Assembly: GCA_963737705.1 (NCBI GenBank)
Contig: CAVTTP010000006.1
Location: forward strand, 620,001-684,000
Reading direction: 5' to 3'
Source of the DNA: PALSA-607 sp963737705
GTDB taxonomy: Bacteria; Actinomycetota; Actinomycetes; Acidothermales; Acidothermaceae
DNA: 64,000 nucleotides
Shown here: positions 1 to 8,162 of the stretch, in pieces
Numbering within the stretch: the stretch's first letter is position 1
Layout of the letters: each line of letters opens with the position of its first letter
Notes under the pieces: model-generated
What the model was told of the DNA's origin: nothing
What the model saw: only the letters and a program-made list of their open reading frames with translations
Databases searched by the model: none
Program-made: the position numbers and the translations under genes

Positions 1-1
1 C

Positions 2-706
2 GAGGGCAACCGGATCCGCACTGCATTGCTCGCAGCCGTCGGGCACGATTTGCGCACCCCGCTCGCGTCAGTGAAGGCGAGCGTGAGCACGTTGCGCCAG
101 ACCGACGTGACGTGGTCTCCCGAGGATCAAACGGAACTGCTCGCCACCATCGAAGAGGGCGCTGACCGGCTCAACGGGTTGATCAGCAACCTGCTCGATA
201 TGAGCAGGCTTCAGACCGGCGCCGTGCAACTGTTCGTCCGGCCGACATCACTGGAGGAAGTCGCGCCGCTCGTCGTGCAAGGTGTGGACGGCGGTGGGTT
301 GCTGCGGGTCGAGATATCCGAGGACCTCCCACTGTTCGCCGCCGACCCCGGGTTGCTGGAGAGGGCGCTGGCGAACCTCGTGGCGAACGCGCTGCGTTAC
401 TCACCTCCCGACCAGCCACCGACGCTTGCCGCGCGGGCCGTGCAAAACGGCAACACCCACGGCGCCGTCCAGATCGACGTCGTAGACCATGGTCCTGGCG
501 TACCGGCCGATCAGTGGGAACGCATCGTCCAGCCTTTCGAGCAGATCGGCGACGCGCGCAGCAGTAACGGCGTCGGGCTCGGGCTCGCGGTGACCAAAGG
601 GTTCGTCGAGGCAATGGGTGGCAAGCTCAGCGCCGACGCGACAGCTGGCGGCGGGTTGACGATGCGCATCGAGTTGCCAACCATCGCTGCGGGCGCACAG
701 CCATGA
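2..706 (+). CDS. kdpD: Sensor histidine kinase KdpD, C-terminal part (5' end outside window)
   Basis: This is the C-terminal catalytic part of the membrane kinase that senses K+ limitation and turgor and phosphorylates KdpE. The frame is open from the first bases, so the gene begins upstream. The H-box GHDLRTPLASVKAS with the phospho-accepting His lies about 15 codons in. It is followed by the dimerisation helices, an N-box (ANALRYSPP), a G1 box (DHGPGVP) and a G2 box (GVGLGLAV). The wording around the H-box is typical of KdpD. The N-terminal Kdp sensor, USP and membrane domains are not visible. The stop at 704-706 overlaps an ATG at 703, the first of three coupled mini-cistrons before kdpE. 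No kdpFABC genes are in the window; they may lie upstream. Confidence 0.93.
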   Translation, partial: EGNRIRTALLAAVGHDLRTPLASVKASVSTLRQTDVTWSPEDQTELLATIEEGADRLNGLISNLLDMSRLQTGAVQLFVRPTSLEEVAPLVVQGVDGGGLLRVEISEDLPLFAADPGLLERALANLVANALRYSPPDQPPTLAARAVQNGNTHGAVQIDVVDHGPGVPADQWERIVQPFEQIGDARSSNGVGLGLAVTKGFVEAMGGKLSADATAGGGLTMRIELPTIAAGAQP

Positions 707-775
707 CATGGCCAGCGGAGCTGCGATGACATGGCCAGCGGAGCTGCGATGACATGCCCAGCGGAGCTGCGATGA
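703..775 (+). repeat. 23-bp tandem triplication forming three coupled 8-codon mini-cistrons
   Basis: Three copies of a 23-bp unit (from 704, 727 and 750) fill the kdpD-kdpE junction. Each copy holds GGAG, a 5-nt spacer and an ATG. Because 23 is not a multiple of three, each copy opens a new frame: ATG 703 to TGA 729, ATG 726 to TGA 752, ATG 749 to TGA 775. The products would be MTWPAELR, MTWPAELR and MTCPAELR. Every stop overlaps the next ATG as ATGA, and the last overlaps the kdpE ATG at 772. This is read directly from the bases. The effect on kdpE translation is inference. Confidence 0.85.
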
Positions 776-1452
776 CCAGCGTCCTCGTCATCGACGACGA
801 AGCGGCGATCCTGCGTGCGCTTCGCATCAACCTGTCGGCTCGCGACTACAAGGTCACGACCGCGTCCGACGGCGCGTCGGGTCTCGCGGCGATGGCACGT
901 GAGCGCCCAGACGTGGTGATCCTCGACCTCGGGCTGCCCGACATGGCCGGCACCGACGTGATTCGCGGGATCCGTGGCTGGTCGAGTGTTCCGATCATCG
1001 TGCTGTCGGCGAATGAGCAGGAATTGCAGAAGGTGCAGGCACTTGATGCCGGTGCCGACGACTACGTCACCAAGCCCTTCGGCATGAATGAATTGCTCGC
1101 CCGCCTGCGAGCAGCGACCCGGCGGGCCGCACCGGGAGTCGACGAGCCAGTCGTGGTCACGCCCGAGTTCACCATCGATCTCGGCGCCAAGCGGGTTGTG
1201 CTCCGCGATGGCCGCGACGTCCGGCTGACCCCGACGGAGTGGCAGCTGCTCGAGGTGCTCGCCCGCCATGGCGGCCGGCTCGTGAGCGGGCGCCAACTGC
1301 TTCAAGACGTGTGGGGACCGACCTACGGGACAGAGACCAACTACTTGCGCGTGTACATGGCACAACTGCGCCGCAAGCTCGAGCCCGATCCGGCGCGGCC
1401 GCGCTACCTGATCACGGAGCCGGGCATGGGCTACCGCCTGGTGACCGACTGA
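772..1452 (+). CDS. kdpE: KdpE, OmpR/PhoB-family response regulator
   Basis: DNA-binding partner of KdpD, expected to activate the high-affinity K+ transporter operon. The 226-residue protein has a receiver domain with acidic pair D8/D9, phospho-acceptor D52 (ILDLGLPD) and the conserved Lys in YVTKPF. A C-terminal winged-helix domain of OmpR type follows (LTPTEWQLLEVLARHGG, ending GMGYRLVTD). I chose ATG 772, where the protein begins MTSVLVIDDE, because GGAG at 763-766 sits 5 nt upstream and the start overlaps the stop of the third mini-cistron. An in-frame ATG at 754 would add six residues encoded by the repeat. It is probably co-transcribed with kdpD. Confidence 0.93.
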   Translation: MTSVLVIDDEAAILRALRINLSARDYKVTTASDGASGLAAMARERPDVVILDLGLPDMAGTDVIRGIRGWSSVPIIVLSANEQELQKVQALDAGADDYVTKPFGMNELLARLRAATRRAAPGVDEPVVVTPEFTIDLGAKRVVLRDGRDVRLTPTEWQLLEVLARHGGRLVSGRQLLQDVWGPTYGTETNYLRVYMAQLRRKLEPDPARPRYLITEPGMGYRLVTD

Positions 1453-1486
1453 CGCTCGCCGAGGTCGACTGCGAGAGGATCGCTCC

Positions 1487-2290
1487 ATGCGCACCCTCGT
1501 CACGCCAGGCAAGGACACTGACCTCATCAAGCTGGAGGTCGCCGACCTCGACGCGGGCGAATCGCTTCAGTTCGTCGCTGACGGCGAGGCTCTCGTCGTG
1601 ATCCTTTCTGGCGCGCTTGATGTCGAGGTCGACGGTGTACCACTGGGCCGCGCCGGCGGTCGGGCCACTGTGTTCGACGGCGGCGGTGACTCCGTGTACG
1701 TGCCGCCCGGCGCGGCGGTCAAGCTCACCGAGGCGGACGGCGGCGGTGCGGCGATTGCCGTCGCGTCGGCGCCGTTGGCTGACGAGCCCGCAGCGGACGC
1801 CCGCATCATCAGACCGGCCGACCATCGGATCGCTGAAGTCGGTCACGGCAACTGGGCGCGACAGGTGCGCACGATTCTTGGGCCCGAACACGCGGCCGGT
1901 CGACTGATTGTCGGTGAGACGGTAAACCCGCCGGGCAACTGGTCGTCGTATCCGCCGCACAAGCACGACGAGCACAATCCGCCGCATGAGGTTCAACTCG
2001 AAGAGGTCTATTACTTCAAGTTCGATCCGCCCGGCGGCTTCGGCGTGCAGCTGCGTTACGACGGCAAGGGCGATCCCGCCGACGAGGTGTTCGTGGTGCG
2101 CGACGGAGACGTTGCCATCATCAACTCGGGCTACCACCCAGTCGTCGGGGCTCCCGGCTATTCGTTCTACTACCTGTGGGTGATGGCCGGCCACGGCCGG
2201 CAGATGGCACCGGCACTGGACCCGCGTCACGCCTGGGTTCAGCAAAGTTCCAGCAGGGCCGATGAGCCCGCCGGCCCAGTCGCTCGCTGA
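1487..2290 (+). CDS. iolB: 5-deoxy-glucuronate isomerase
   Basis: IolB isomerises 5-deoxy-glucuronate to 2-deoxy-5-keto-gluconate in myo-inositol catabolism, in the cytoplasm. The 267-residue protein is a bicupin. Its second cupin carries the IolB signature SYPPHKHDEHNPPHEVQLEE followed by a Tyr-Tyr-Phe strand, whose His and Glu residues are the expected metal ligands. The start ATG has AGGA about 8 nt upstream. It lies 34 nt after kdpE with no visible terminator. The next gene begins at the base after its stop, so the two are almost certainly one operon. No other inositol genes are present in the window. Confidence 0.9.
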   Translation: MRTLVTPGKDTDLIKLEVADLDAGESLQFVADGEALVVILSGALDVEVDGVPLGRAGGRATVFDGGGDSVYVPPGAAVKLTEADGGGAAIAVASAPLADEPAADARIIRPADHRIAEVGHGNWARQVRTILGPEHAAGRLIVGETVNPPGNWSSYPPHKHDEHNPPHEVQLEEVYYFKFDPPGGFGVQLRYDGKGDPADEVFVVRDGDVAIINSGYHPVVGAPGYSFYYLWVMAGHGRQMAPALDPRHAWVQQSSSRADEPAGPVAR

Positions 2291-3787
2291 GTGATTGCGG
2301 TGTCGACAAGGCCGCGGTTGAGCATGGCGCAATGGTCGCGAATACCTGCTGCAGCGCGTCCGCTCGTTGATCCGAGAGAGCTCACCGTCGGAGTCGTTCA
2401 TCTCGGCCTTGGTGCGTTTCACCGCGCGCACCAAGCTGTCTACACCGAACGTGCGATGAGTGTGTCTGGCATGACGCAATGGGGAATCTGCGCGGTCGCG
2501 CAACGCAGCCGCACGGTTCTCGACGAGCTCGAGCCGCAGGACGGTCTCTACACAGTTGCCGAACGCGGCGAGTCGACGTCGTTTCGCGTCTTCGCCCCGA
2601 TTCGCGAGCTTGTCTTTGCGGCGTCTCAGGCAGACCTGCTGACGTCACGCATCGCGGCGCCGACGACTCACGTTGTCACGGTGACAGTGACTGAGAAGGG
2701 ATATCGGCACGATCCGGTGACCCGTCGGCTCGATCTCACGGACCTGGATATCCGGGCCGACGCTGCCGGCCGACCGCCGGTCACCGTTGTCGGCCAACTG
2801 GTACGTGCGATGCAGGCGCGGTTGCGAAACGACGCCGGACCACTAACCGTCGTGTGCTGCGACAACCTGCCGAGTAACGGCGCCACGCTGTGTGGTCTCG
2901 TCGATGACTTTTGCTCGTTACTTCCGATCGCAGACCAGTTGTCCTTGCGTTCATGGATCGAAAGTGTCGTCACGTTTCCCTCAACTGTTGTCGACCGCAT
3001 AACACCTGCTACCACTGCGACCGATCGCAGCGACGTTGCAAACTATCTCGGGCTGGACGACGAGGGTGCGGTCATCACGGAGCCTTTCTCGCAGTGGGTA
3101 CTGGAAGACAACTTCGCAGCGGCGCGACCGGCCTGGGAGAGTGCCGGCGCCGTCTTGACTTCCGATGTATTGCCATACGAGTTATTGAAATTGCGACTGC
3201 TGAATGCCTCGCACTCCGCGCTTGCCTATCTCGGTCTCTTGGCGGGGTATGACGACATCGCGGAGTTCATGGGAGTCGATGGCGTCGCCGCGTTCGTTCG
3301 CTCACTGATGGGTGAGGCGGCAGAAACTGTGTCGCTGCCGAGCAGCGTCGACGTCGATGCGTACGAGCGGCAGCTTTTGCAACGGTTCACGAATCCGGAT
3401 CTGCGCCATCGCCTCGCACAGATTGCTATCGACGGCAGCCAGAAACTGCCGCCTCGGCTCGTCGCGACGGTGCGTGATGCCCGCGCGACAGGTGTCGAGC
3501 CGAGAGCAAATGTCCTGGGTATCGCGGCGTGGATGCGCTACGTCTCCGCCCGTCGCGATGACGCAGGTCGGCCGCTGACCATTGACGATCCACTCGCGTC
3601 GCGAATCGCCGATGCGGTTGGGCAAGCCGGCGACCCCGCGACGATTGTCGAACGGCTCCTGGGCCTCACGGAGATATTCGGCGACCTCGCGGACGACGTC
3701 GCACTGCGCGATCTGTTGGCCGCGGCGCTAACCGAACTTGCCCGCGGGGGCGCGCTCACCGCGCTGCGTAACGCGATCGAGGCGTGA
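2291..3787 (+). CDS. Mannitol dehydrogenase family protein (polyol / hexuronate oxidoreductase)
   Basis: NAD(P)-dependent long-chain polyol dehydrogenase of the mannitol 2-dehydrogenase / fructuronate reductase (UxuB) / arabinitol dehydrogenase family, 498 residues. It has the N-terminal nucleotide-binding motif VVHLGLGAFHRAHQA, the VTVTEKGYRHD segment, VVCCDNLPSNG and the C-terminal helical domain with KLRLLNASHSALAYLG; this Lys is the family catalytic residue. The GTG start at 2291 directly follows the iolB stop at 2290, giving strong coupling. The substrate cannot be read from sequence. The iolB context suggests sugar-alcohol or hexuronate catabolism. Confidence 0.85.
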   Translation: MIAVSTRPRLSMAQWSRIPAAARPLVDPRELTVGVVHLGLGAFHRAHQAVYTERAMSVSGMTQWGICAVAQRSRTVLDELEPQDGLYTVAERGESTSFRVFAPIRELVFAASQADLLTSRIAAPTTHVVTVTVTEKGYRHDPVTRRLDLTDLDIRADAAGRPPVTVVGQLVRAMQARLRNDAGPLTVVCCDNLPSNGATLCGLVDDFCSLLPIADQLSLRSWIESVVTFPSTVVDRITPATTATDRSDVANYLGLDDEGAVITEPFSQWVLEDNFAAARPAWESAGAVLTSDVLPYELLKLRLLNASHSALAYLGLLAGYDDIAEFMGVDGVAAFVRSLMGEAAETVSLPSSVDVDAYERQLLQRFTNPDLRHRLAQIAIDGSQKLPPRLVATVRDARATGVEPRANVLGIAAWMRYVSARRDDAGRPLTIDDPLASRIADAVGQAGDPATIVERLLGLTEIFGDLADDVALRDLLAAALTELARGGALTALRNAIEA

Positions 3788-3965
3788 ACCGTTCCACCTG
3801 CACTGGCCGTAGTCAGAGTGAGCCCGCTGCGGAGGGTCTAGCCCTTCACGCGGGGTCTTCTCACAAATTGTCGGCTGAGCTTCAGGTGATGCACAGGTTC
3901 GACCCTGACGATAGGTAAGTAGGCGACGACGATCAGGGAATGCCACGAAGTGGAGCGGAGGTGCG
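3788..3965. other. Intergenic region with inverted repeat
   Basis: A 178-bp gap before the flavin electron-transfer cluster. CCCTGA at about 3903 and TCAGGG at about 3933 form a 6-bp inverted repeat around a GATAGGTAAGTAGG core, which could hold a promoter or operator. No ORF is supported here. Confidence 0.3.
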
Positions 3966-5339
3966 ATGACGAGCGTTCTTCCCGAGCGGGGGATCCGCCG
4001 CGGCGCGTCGCCATCCGCTCCGCGTGCAGGCATGGCGCCGAATGCATTGCTGCTGGCGCTGACCGTGGGCGGTGCCCTCGTCCTGTTGTTGTGGTGGCAC
4101 GACACGCCGGCCACGTTGCACACCTTTGGCGATTGGCTCACGAACGCCGGTCGCATAACAGGACTACTCGCGGGCTACGTCATCATCGTCTTGCTGTTGC
4201 TTATGGCCCGGGTGCCGTCACTCGAGAGAGGCCTCGGCGCAGATCGTCTCGCACGTTGGCATGCGATGGGCGGCCGCTACGCGATTTCGCTAGCCGTGGC
4301 ACACACCCTGCTCATCATCTGGGGTTACGCCGTTTCGGCGCATGAATCGGTAATCCCGCAGACGGGTGCACTGCTGACGCAGTACCCGGACGTCATGATG
4401 GCCACGGTCGCACTTGGCCTGCTGATTCTTGTCGCCGGTGTTTCGATGCGTGTGGCACGCGCGCGTATGCGCTACGAGACTTGGTACTACTTGCACTTCT
4501 ACACCTACCTTGCGGTAGCGCTTTCGTTCAGTCACGAGTTCTCCACCGGGCTCGACTTCAGTGCAAATCAGAGTGCACGTGTGCTGTGGAGCTTGCTGTA
4601 CATCAGCATCGCCGTTCTGCTGCTTTGGTATCGCTTCGTCGTGCCGGTCCGTGCGGCAGTCCGCCATCGCATGGTGGTTGCAGGCGTGTTTCCGGAAGCA
4701 CCAGGGATCTTCTCGGTGCACGTCACTGGCCACCATCTCGATGATCTGCGTGCCGAACCGGGTCAGTTCTTCCGGTGGCGGTTCTTGAGCAGTGGAAGTT
4801 GGTGGCAGTCACATCCGTACTCACTGTCTGCGCCGCCGTCCGACAAGTTGTTGCGCATCACGGTGAAGGTCCTCGGTGATCACTCGCACGCACTGCGGAC
4901 ACTGCACAAGGGCACGCGGGTTTTCGCCGAGGGACCCTACGGAGCGCTCACCGAACGTCGGCGAACGCGCCGACAGGTTCTGCTACTTGCCGGTGGCATC
5001 GGGGTTACGCCATTGCGCGCCCTGTTCGAGACGCTGCCGGCGCGACCTGGCGACCTCACCCTGATCTATCGCGCATCGAGCGAGCTCGATGTGGTGTTTC
5101 GCCGTGAACTCGACGCGATTGCACAATGGCGTGGCGCTCGTGTCGTCTACCTGGTCGGACCACCCGGCGGTGACGCAGATCCGTTTATTGGACGTCGACT
5201 GGCGTCGATCGTGCCGGACCTGGTCGCTCACGACATTTACCTGTGCGGGCCACCACGCATGATGGACGCGGCACACAAAGCGTTGCATCGGGTCGGGGTG
5301 CGCCGCCGGCAGATCCACACCGAATCATTCGAATTCTAG
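3966..5339 (+). CDS. Ferric-reductase-like membrane flavocytochrome with ferredoxin-NADP reductase domain
   Basis: A 457-residue fusion of an N-terminal ferric-reductase-type membrane domain (about residues 18-225, roughly six helices) and a C-terminal FAD/NAD(P)H domain. Candidate haem-ligand histidines lie in WHAMGGRYAISLAVAHTLL and in WYYLHFYTYLAVALSFSHEF. The FAD site is the SHPYSLSAPP segment. The pyridine-nucleotide site is VLLLAGGIGVTPLRALFE plus the C-terminal YLCGPPRMM. It would move electrons from cytosolic NAD(P)H across the membrane. The genes downstream encode a secreted FMN-binding protein and the ApbE flavinylating enzyme. That pairing is known from post-translational flavinylation clusters, so the external acceptor is probably the flavinylated protein. 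Confidence 0.88.
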   Translation: MTSVLPERGIRRGASPSAPRAGMAPNALLLALTVGGALVLLLWWHDTPATLHTFGDWLTNAGRITGLLAGYVIIVLLLLMARVPSLERGLGADRLARWHAMGGRYAISLAVAHTLLIIWGYAVSAHESVIPQTGALLTQYPDVMMATVALGLLILVAGVSMRVARARMRYETWYYLHFYTYLAVALSFSHEFSTGLDFSANQSARVLWSLLYISIAVLLLWYRFVVPVRAAVRHRMVVAGVFPEAPGIFSVHVTGHHLDDLRAEPGQFFRWRFLSSGSWWQSHPYSLSAPPSDKLLRITVKVLGDHSHALRTLHKGTRVFAEGPYGALTERRRTRRQVLLLAGGIGVTPLRALFETLPARPGDLTLIYRASSELDVVFRRELDAIAQWRGARVVYLVGPPGGDADPFIGRRLASIVPDLVAHDIYLCGPPRMMDAAHKALHRVGVRRRQIHTESFEF

Positions 5340-5369
5340 ATCGTTCTGAGCATCCGAGGAGGGTGAGTC

Positions 5370-6020
5370 ATGCGCCGTTTTGTTTCCGTCTTTGTCGCGA
5401 CCGTAGCCGGACTCGTCGTCCTGCTCAGCTTCAAGACAACGCAAGCCAAGGCGCCGCGGCCAGTGGCACTTTCAAGTGCCACGCCGGGAGCGTCAGCTAT
5501 TGCACCCGATTCAGCTACGGCCGCGAGTTCGGCTCTCGCCAGTTCAGCACCTGTCAGTCCGGCACCTGCGAGTTCGGCGCCGGCGAGTTCTCCGCAGCCG
5601 TCGACCGCAACACCAACGACTGCAACAGCCAGTGCACCGAGCGCGTCGCCGGCTGTGAAGGCTTCACCGACACCGACGAAGACCGCAGCAAAACCGACAC
5701 CAAAGCCCACGCCCAAACCATCGAGCACGACGAAGACTGTCACCGGCAGCACGGTGACTGTGAGCGAAGGTCGGCGGTCGTTCGGAGTCGTGCAGGTTCG
5801 GCTGACCTTGACAAACGGGAAGATCACCGCCGCAACTGCGATCCAGTTCCCCCAAGATGATCCGCACTCGGCGCAGATCAGTCAGTTCTCGATTCCGACG
5901 TTGAGCCAAGAGGTGCTGTCGTCGCAGAGCGCGCATATCGATGCGATCTCCGGAGCGACCTATACCAGCGAGGCTTACGCACAGTCGGTGCAGGCGGCAC
6001 TCGACGCCGCGAAGGCCTGA
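5370..6020 (+). CDS. Secreted FMN-binding domain protein (covalent flavin carrier)
   Basis: A 216-residue exported protein. Residues 1-26 form a signal peptide or membrane anchor. Residues about 30-115 are an Ala/Ser/Pro/Thr linker, and 118-216 form an FMN-binding domain. The motif ISGATYTS near residues 193-200 contains the S-G-A-T box, in which ApbE attaches FMN to the Thr (T197 here) through a phosphodiester bond. GGAGG lies just before the ATG. It sits 30 nt after the flavocytochrome gene, and apbE begins 1 nt after its stop, so its modifying enzyme is in the same operon. Inferred role: single-domain extracytoplasmic electron carrier. Confidence 0.88.
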   Translation: MRRFVSVFVATVAGLVVLLSFKTTQAKAPRPVALSSATPGASAIAPDSATAASSALASSAPVSPAPASSAPASSPQPSTATPTTATASAPSASPAVKASPTPTKTAAKPTPKPTPKPSSTTKTVTGSTVTVSEGRRSFGVVQVRLTLTNGKITAATAIQFPQDDPHSAQISQFSIPTLSQEVLSSQSAHIDAISGATYTSEAYAQSVQAALDAAKA

Positions 6021-6021
6021 C

Positions 6022-6828
6022 ATGTTGACTGGCGTAATGCCGACTGCCCCGATGGCCAGGCCGCTCGTGCATGTCGAACACGTCATGGGCACCGTCGTCA
6101 GCTTCGATGTGCGGTTCGCCGATGAAGCCCTGCGCGCGCCGATGCACGCAGGCGTTGTTGACGCTGTGACATGGCTGCACCGGGTCGACGACGTCTTCAG
6201 TACGTATCGAGACGACAGCCAGGTGTCCCGGCTCGGGCGCGGTGAGCTTCGGCTGGTCGACTGCGACGGTGACGTCGCGGAGGTCTTCGAGCTGTGCGCG
6301 CAGGTTGGTCTCGAAACTGACGGCTACTTCAGTTCGACCTACGGCGGTCGGCTCGATCCGACCGGACTCGTCAAGGGCTGGGCGATCCAGCGGGCGAGTG
6401 AACTCCTGTGCTCAGCCGGGTCGACGCACCACCTCGTCAACGGCGGTGGCGACATCCAGGCGGTTGGCGGGTCTGCGCCGGGTGTGCCGTGGCAGATCGG
6501 GATCGCGCACCCGTTGGAACGTGGCGCTATCGCAAGCGTTGTGCACGTCACGGAAGGCGCAGTGGCGACGTCCGGCGTCGCCGAACGCGGCGCCCATGTG
6601 ATCGATCCGTTCACCGGTCACCCGGCTGTAGCGCTGGCCAGTGTGACCGTGGTGGGGAGCGAACTGATCAGGACCGACGCTTACGCCACCGCCGCGATCG
6701 CGATGGGCGACCGAGCCCATCGGTGGCTCGAGCGCCGCGCGGGATACGAGGCGTTCGCCGTTGGCGCCGATGGCGTGGGCTGGTGTACCTCGGGGTACTC
6801 CCGCGTGGGGAGCGTGCCCGCGTCCTGA
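6022..6828 (+). CDS. apbE: FAD:protein FMN transferase
   Basis: ApbE transfers FMN from FAD to a Thr or Ser of target proteins, here most likely the SGAT motif of the preceding gene. The 268-residue protein has the family hallmarks MGTVVSFDV, the FSTYRDDSQVSRL segment, LDPTGLVKGWAIQ, the HHLVNGGGDIQAVGG glycine-rich stretch, GAVATSG and a C-terminal metal-binding RTDAYATAAIAMG. There is no obvious lipobox, unlike many ApbE proteins. The frame is open upstream, but ATG 6022 one base after the previous stop fits operon structure best. Confidence 0.9.
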   Translation: MLTGVMPTAPMARPLVHVEHVMGTVVSFDVRFADEALRAPMHAGVVDAVTWLHRVDDVFSTYRDDSQVSRLGRGELRLVDCDGDVAEVFELCAQVGLETDGYFSSTYGGRLDPTGLVKGWAIQRASELLCSAGSTHHLVNGGGDIQAVGGSAPGVPWQIGIAHPLERGAIASVVHVTEGAVATSGVAERGAHVIDPFTGHPAVALASVTVVGSELIRTDAYATAAIAMGDRAHRWLERRAGYEAFAVGADGVGWCTSGYSRVGSVPAS

Positions 6829-6922
6829 CCGCAACTGTTCGTATCTGACGTGGCTCCCAGTGCTCTTTGTAGCGGCACTGGCAGCGCGCCCCCGCGCCGC
6901 CGGCCGCGACGAGGGAGAAGCT

Positions 6923-7474
6923 ATGCGTCACGCACCGCGATCGTGGAGCAACCTGTCCAGCAATCTTTCCGCTGCCGTCCTCCTCGGGGCGATGTCAGTG
7001 GTCGGCCTGGCCGGCCCGGCGTCGGCAGCCGTTGGGCCGCATGCACCCAACCAAGTTGCGAAGCACTGCGTCGTCGCGCTCGGACCAGCTTCGACCGGCG
7101 TCCCGGTGGCCGTCTGTTATCCGACGTTCGCGCAGGCGATGCGCGCGGCCAGCAGCGGTAACCGAACCAACGTCGGGCCGCGGACGGGCGTGGTGATCGG
7201 CGTCGACTACAGCTCCACCGGGTTCGCCGGCAGCACGCTTACGTGGACCGAGTCGTCCGGGTGCGGGAGCTATGCCGTGAGCAGCATGCCGGCCGGCTGG
7301 AACGACGTGATCGAGTCGGTGCGGAACTTGAACGGGTGTGGCACGACGCTGTACCAGAACACGTCATTCGGCGGCCTGACGGCGTCGGTCCCGGTCAATG
7401 GTTCGAAGTCGTCGCTCGCGTCGTTTAACCAGATGGCATCCTCCCAGCGGTGGTGCACGTCGAACACTTGCTGA
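6923..7474 (+). CDS. Secreted beta/gamma-crystallin-like protein (peptidase inhibitor I36-like)
   Basis: A 183-residue exported protein with a signal peptide ending about AGPASA-AVG near residue 37. The C-terminal half has a beta/gamma-crystallin-like pattern: TLYQNTSFGG, then SLASFNQMASSQRW and a terminal Cys pair. This resembles actinobacterial peptidase-inhibitor I36 proteins. Four to six cysteines suggest extracellular disulfides. I chose ATG 6923 because GAGGGAG at 6911-6917 is a good ribosome site; the longer in-frame extension overlaps apbE. Function is not established: protease inhibition or wall binding are the usual suggestions. Confidence 0.6.
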   Translation: MRHAPRSWSNLSSNLSAAVLLGAMSVVGLAGPASAAVGPHAPNQVAKHCVVALGPASTGVPVAVCYPTFAQAMRAASSGNRTNVGPRTGVVIGVDYSSTGFAGSTLTWTESSGCGSYAVSSMPAGWNDVIESVRNLNGCGTTLYQNTSFGGLTASVPVNGSKSSLASFNQMASSQRWCTSNTC

Positions 7475-7496
7475 GTCGGGCTCATCCGTAGACAGC

Positions 7497-7537
7497 GAGC
7501 GGGCCGGCTCGCCCCCTCACCGCGACCCGGCCCGCTC
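7497..7537. terminator. Bidirectional GC hairpin between convergent genes
   Basis: GAGCGGGCCGG (7497-7507) pairs perfectly with CCGGCCCGCTC (7527-7537) across a 19-nt loop. It lies between the convergent crystallin-like gene and the membrane-protein gene. There is no T-run. Confidence 0.65.
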
Positions 7538-7545
7538 CGTTCCGA

Positions 7546-7573
7546 AGATGTCCACCCCCGTAGATGGACATCT
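7546..7573. terminator. Second hairpin between the same convergent genes
   Basis: AGATGTCCA (7546-7554) pairs perfectly with TGGACATCT (7565-7573), loop 10 nt. It is placed just beyond the stop of the minus-strand gene ending at 7581, so it is best read as that gene's terminator. Confidence 0.55.
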
Positions 7574-7580
7574 CCTGGCT

Positions 7581-8162
7581 TTAAGGCGAGGACCCGGAGG
7601 GTCCTGCAGGTGTAGTGGCTGCACGAACGGCGGCTGGCGACTCCGGTGCGAGGCCAAGCTGTTCGCAGGTGTCCGGAGGCCCGGGAAAGATCGCAGCAAT
7701 GCCGTTCGGCAACGTGCAGCCGACGAGCGCGGGGACGGCATAGGTGGCGCCTGCTTCCGGGACGGTGCCGCGAGGCGCGCCAGCACGCAGAGCACCGACC
7801 TGCCAGAGCGAGGCGCAGGTGTCGAGCGCGTTCTTGATGGTGCCGTTATCTGCACCGCCGACAGCGCTGGCAACCGTCGTCCCAGGGAACGTCGCACCCG
7901 GCACGTAGTCCGCTTCGCTATAGCAGCGCGCGTATCCCTTGTCGGTGACCGCTCGTGGGTGCAAGAAGGCGTACGCGGCGGCGGTCCCGCCGCCCGTGGC
8001 CACGACCAACGCGACCACAAGTCCGCCGGTCATGTTGCGCCGCTTCCGCCACCACGGTGTGGGCCGTTCCTCGCGGGCAACGAACGCTTCCAACTCGGTG
8101 CGCATTGCGTCGACTCGCTCGGGCGGTAGATCCCTCGTCTGTGGCAAGTACTGAACGCTCAT
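7581..8162 (-). CDS. Single-pass membrane protein, probable partner of the sigma factor
   Basis: A 193-residue protein: an N-terminal cytoplasmic stretch of about 45 residues (DLPPERVDAMRTELEAFV then WWRKRRN), one membrane helix (GGLVVALVVATGGGTAAAYAF) and an external domain with four cysteines. Its ATG overlaps the stop of the upstream sigma-factor gene by 4 bp (8159-8162). Position and topology are what one expects of an anti-sigma factor or sigma-linked sensor, but the N-terminus has no ZAS HxxxCxxC motif. The role is inferred from context only. Confidence 0.6.
   Translation of the reverse strand: MSVQYLPQTRDLPPERVDAMRTELEAFVAREERPTPWWRKRRNMTGGLVVALVVATGGGTAAAYAFLHPRAVTDKGYARCYSEADYVPGATFPGTTVASAVGGADNGTIKNALDTCASLWQVGALRAGAPRGTVPEAGATYAVPALVGCTLPNGIAAIFPGPPDTCEQLGLAPESPAAVRAATTPAGPSGSSP

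Noticed and set aside
511..1530. 339-codon minus-strand frame opposite kdpE
   Set aside because: Antisense shadow of kdpE in high-GC sequence; no family features.
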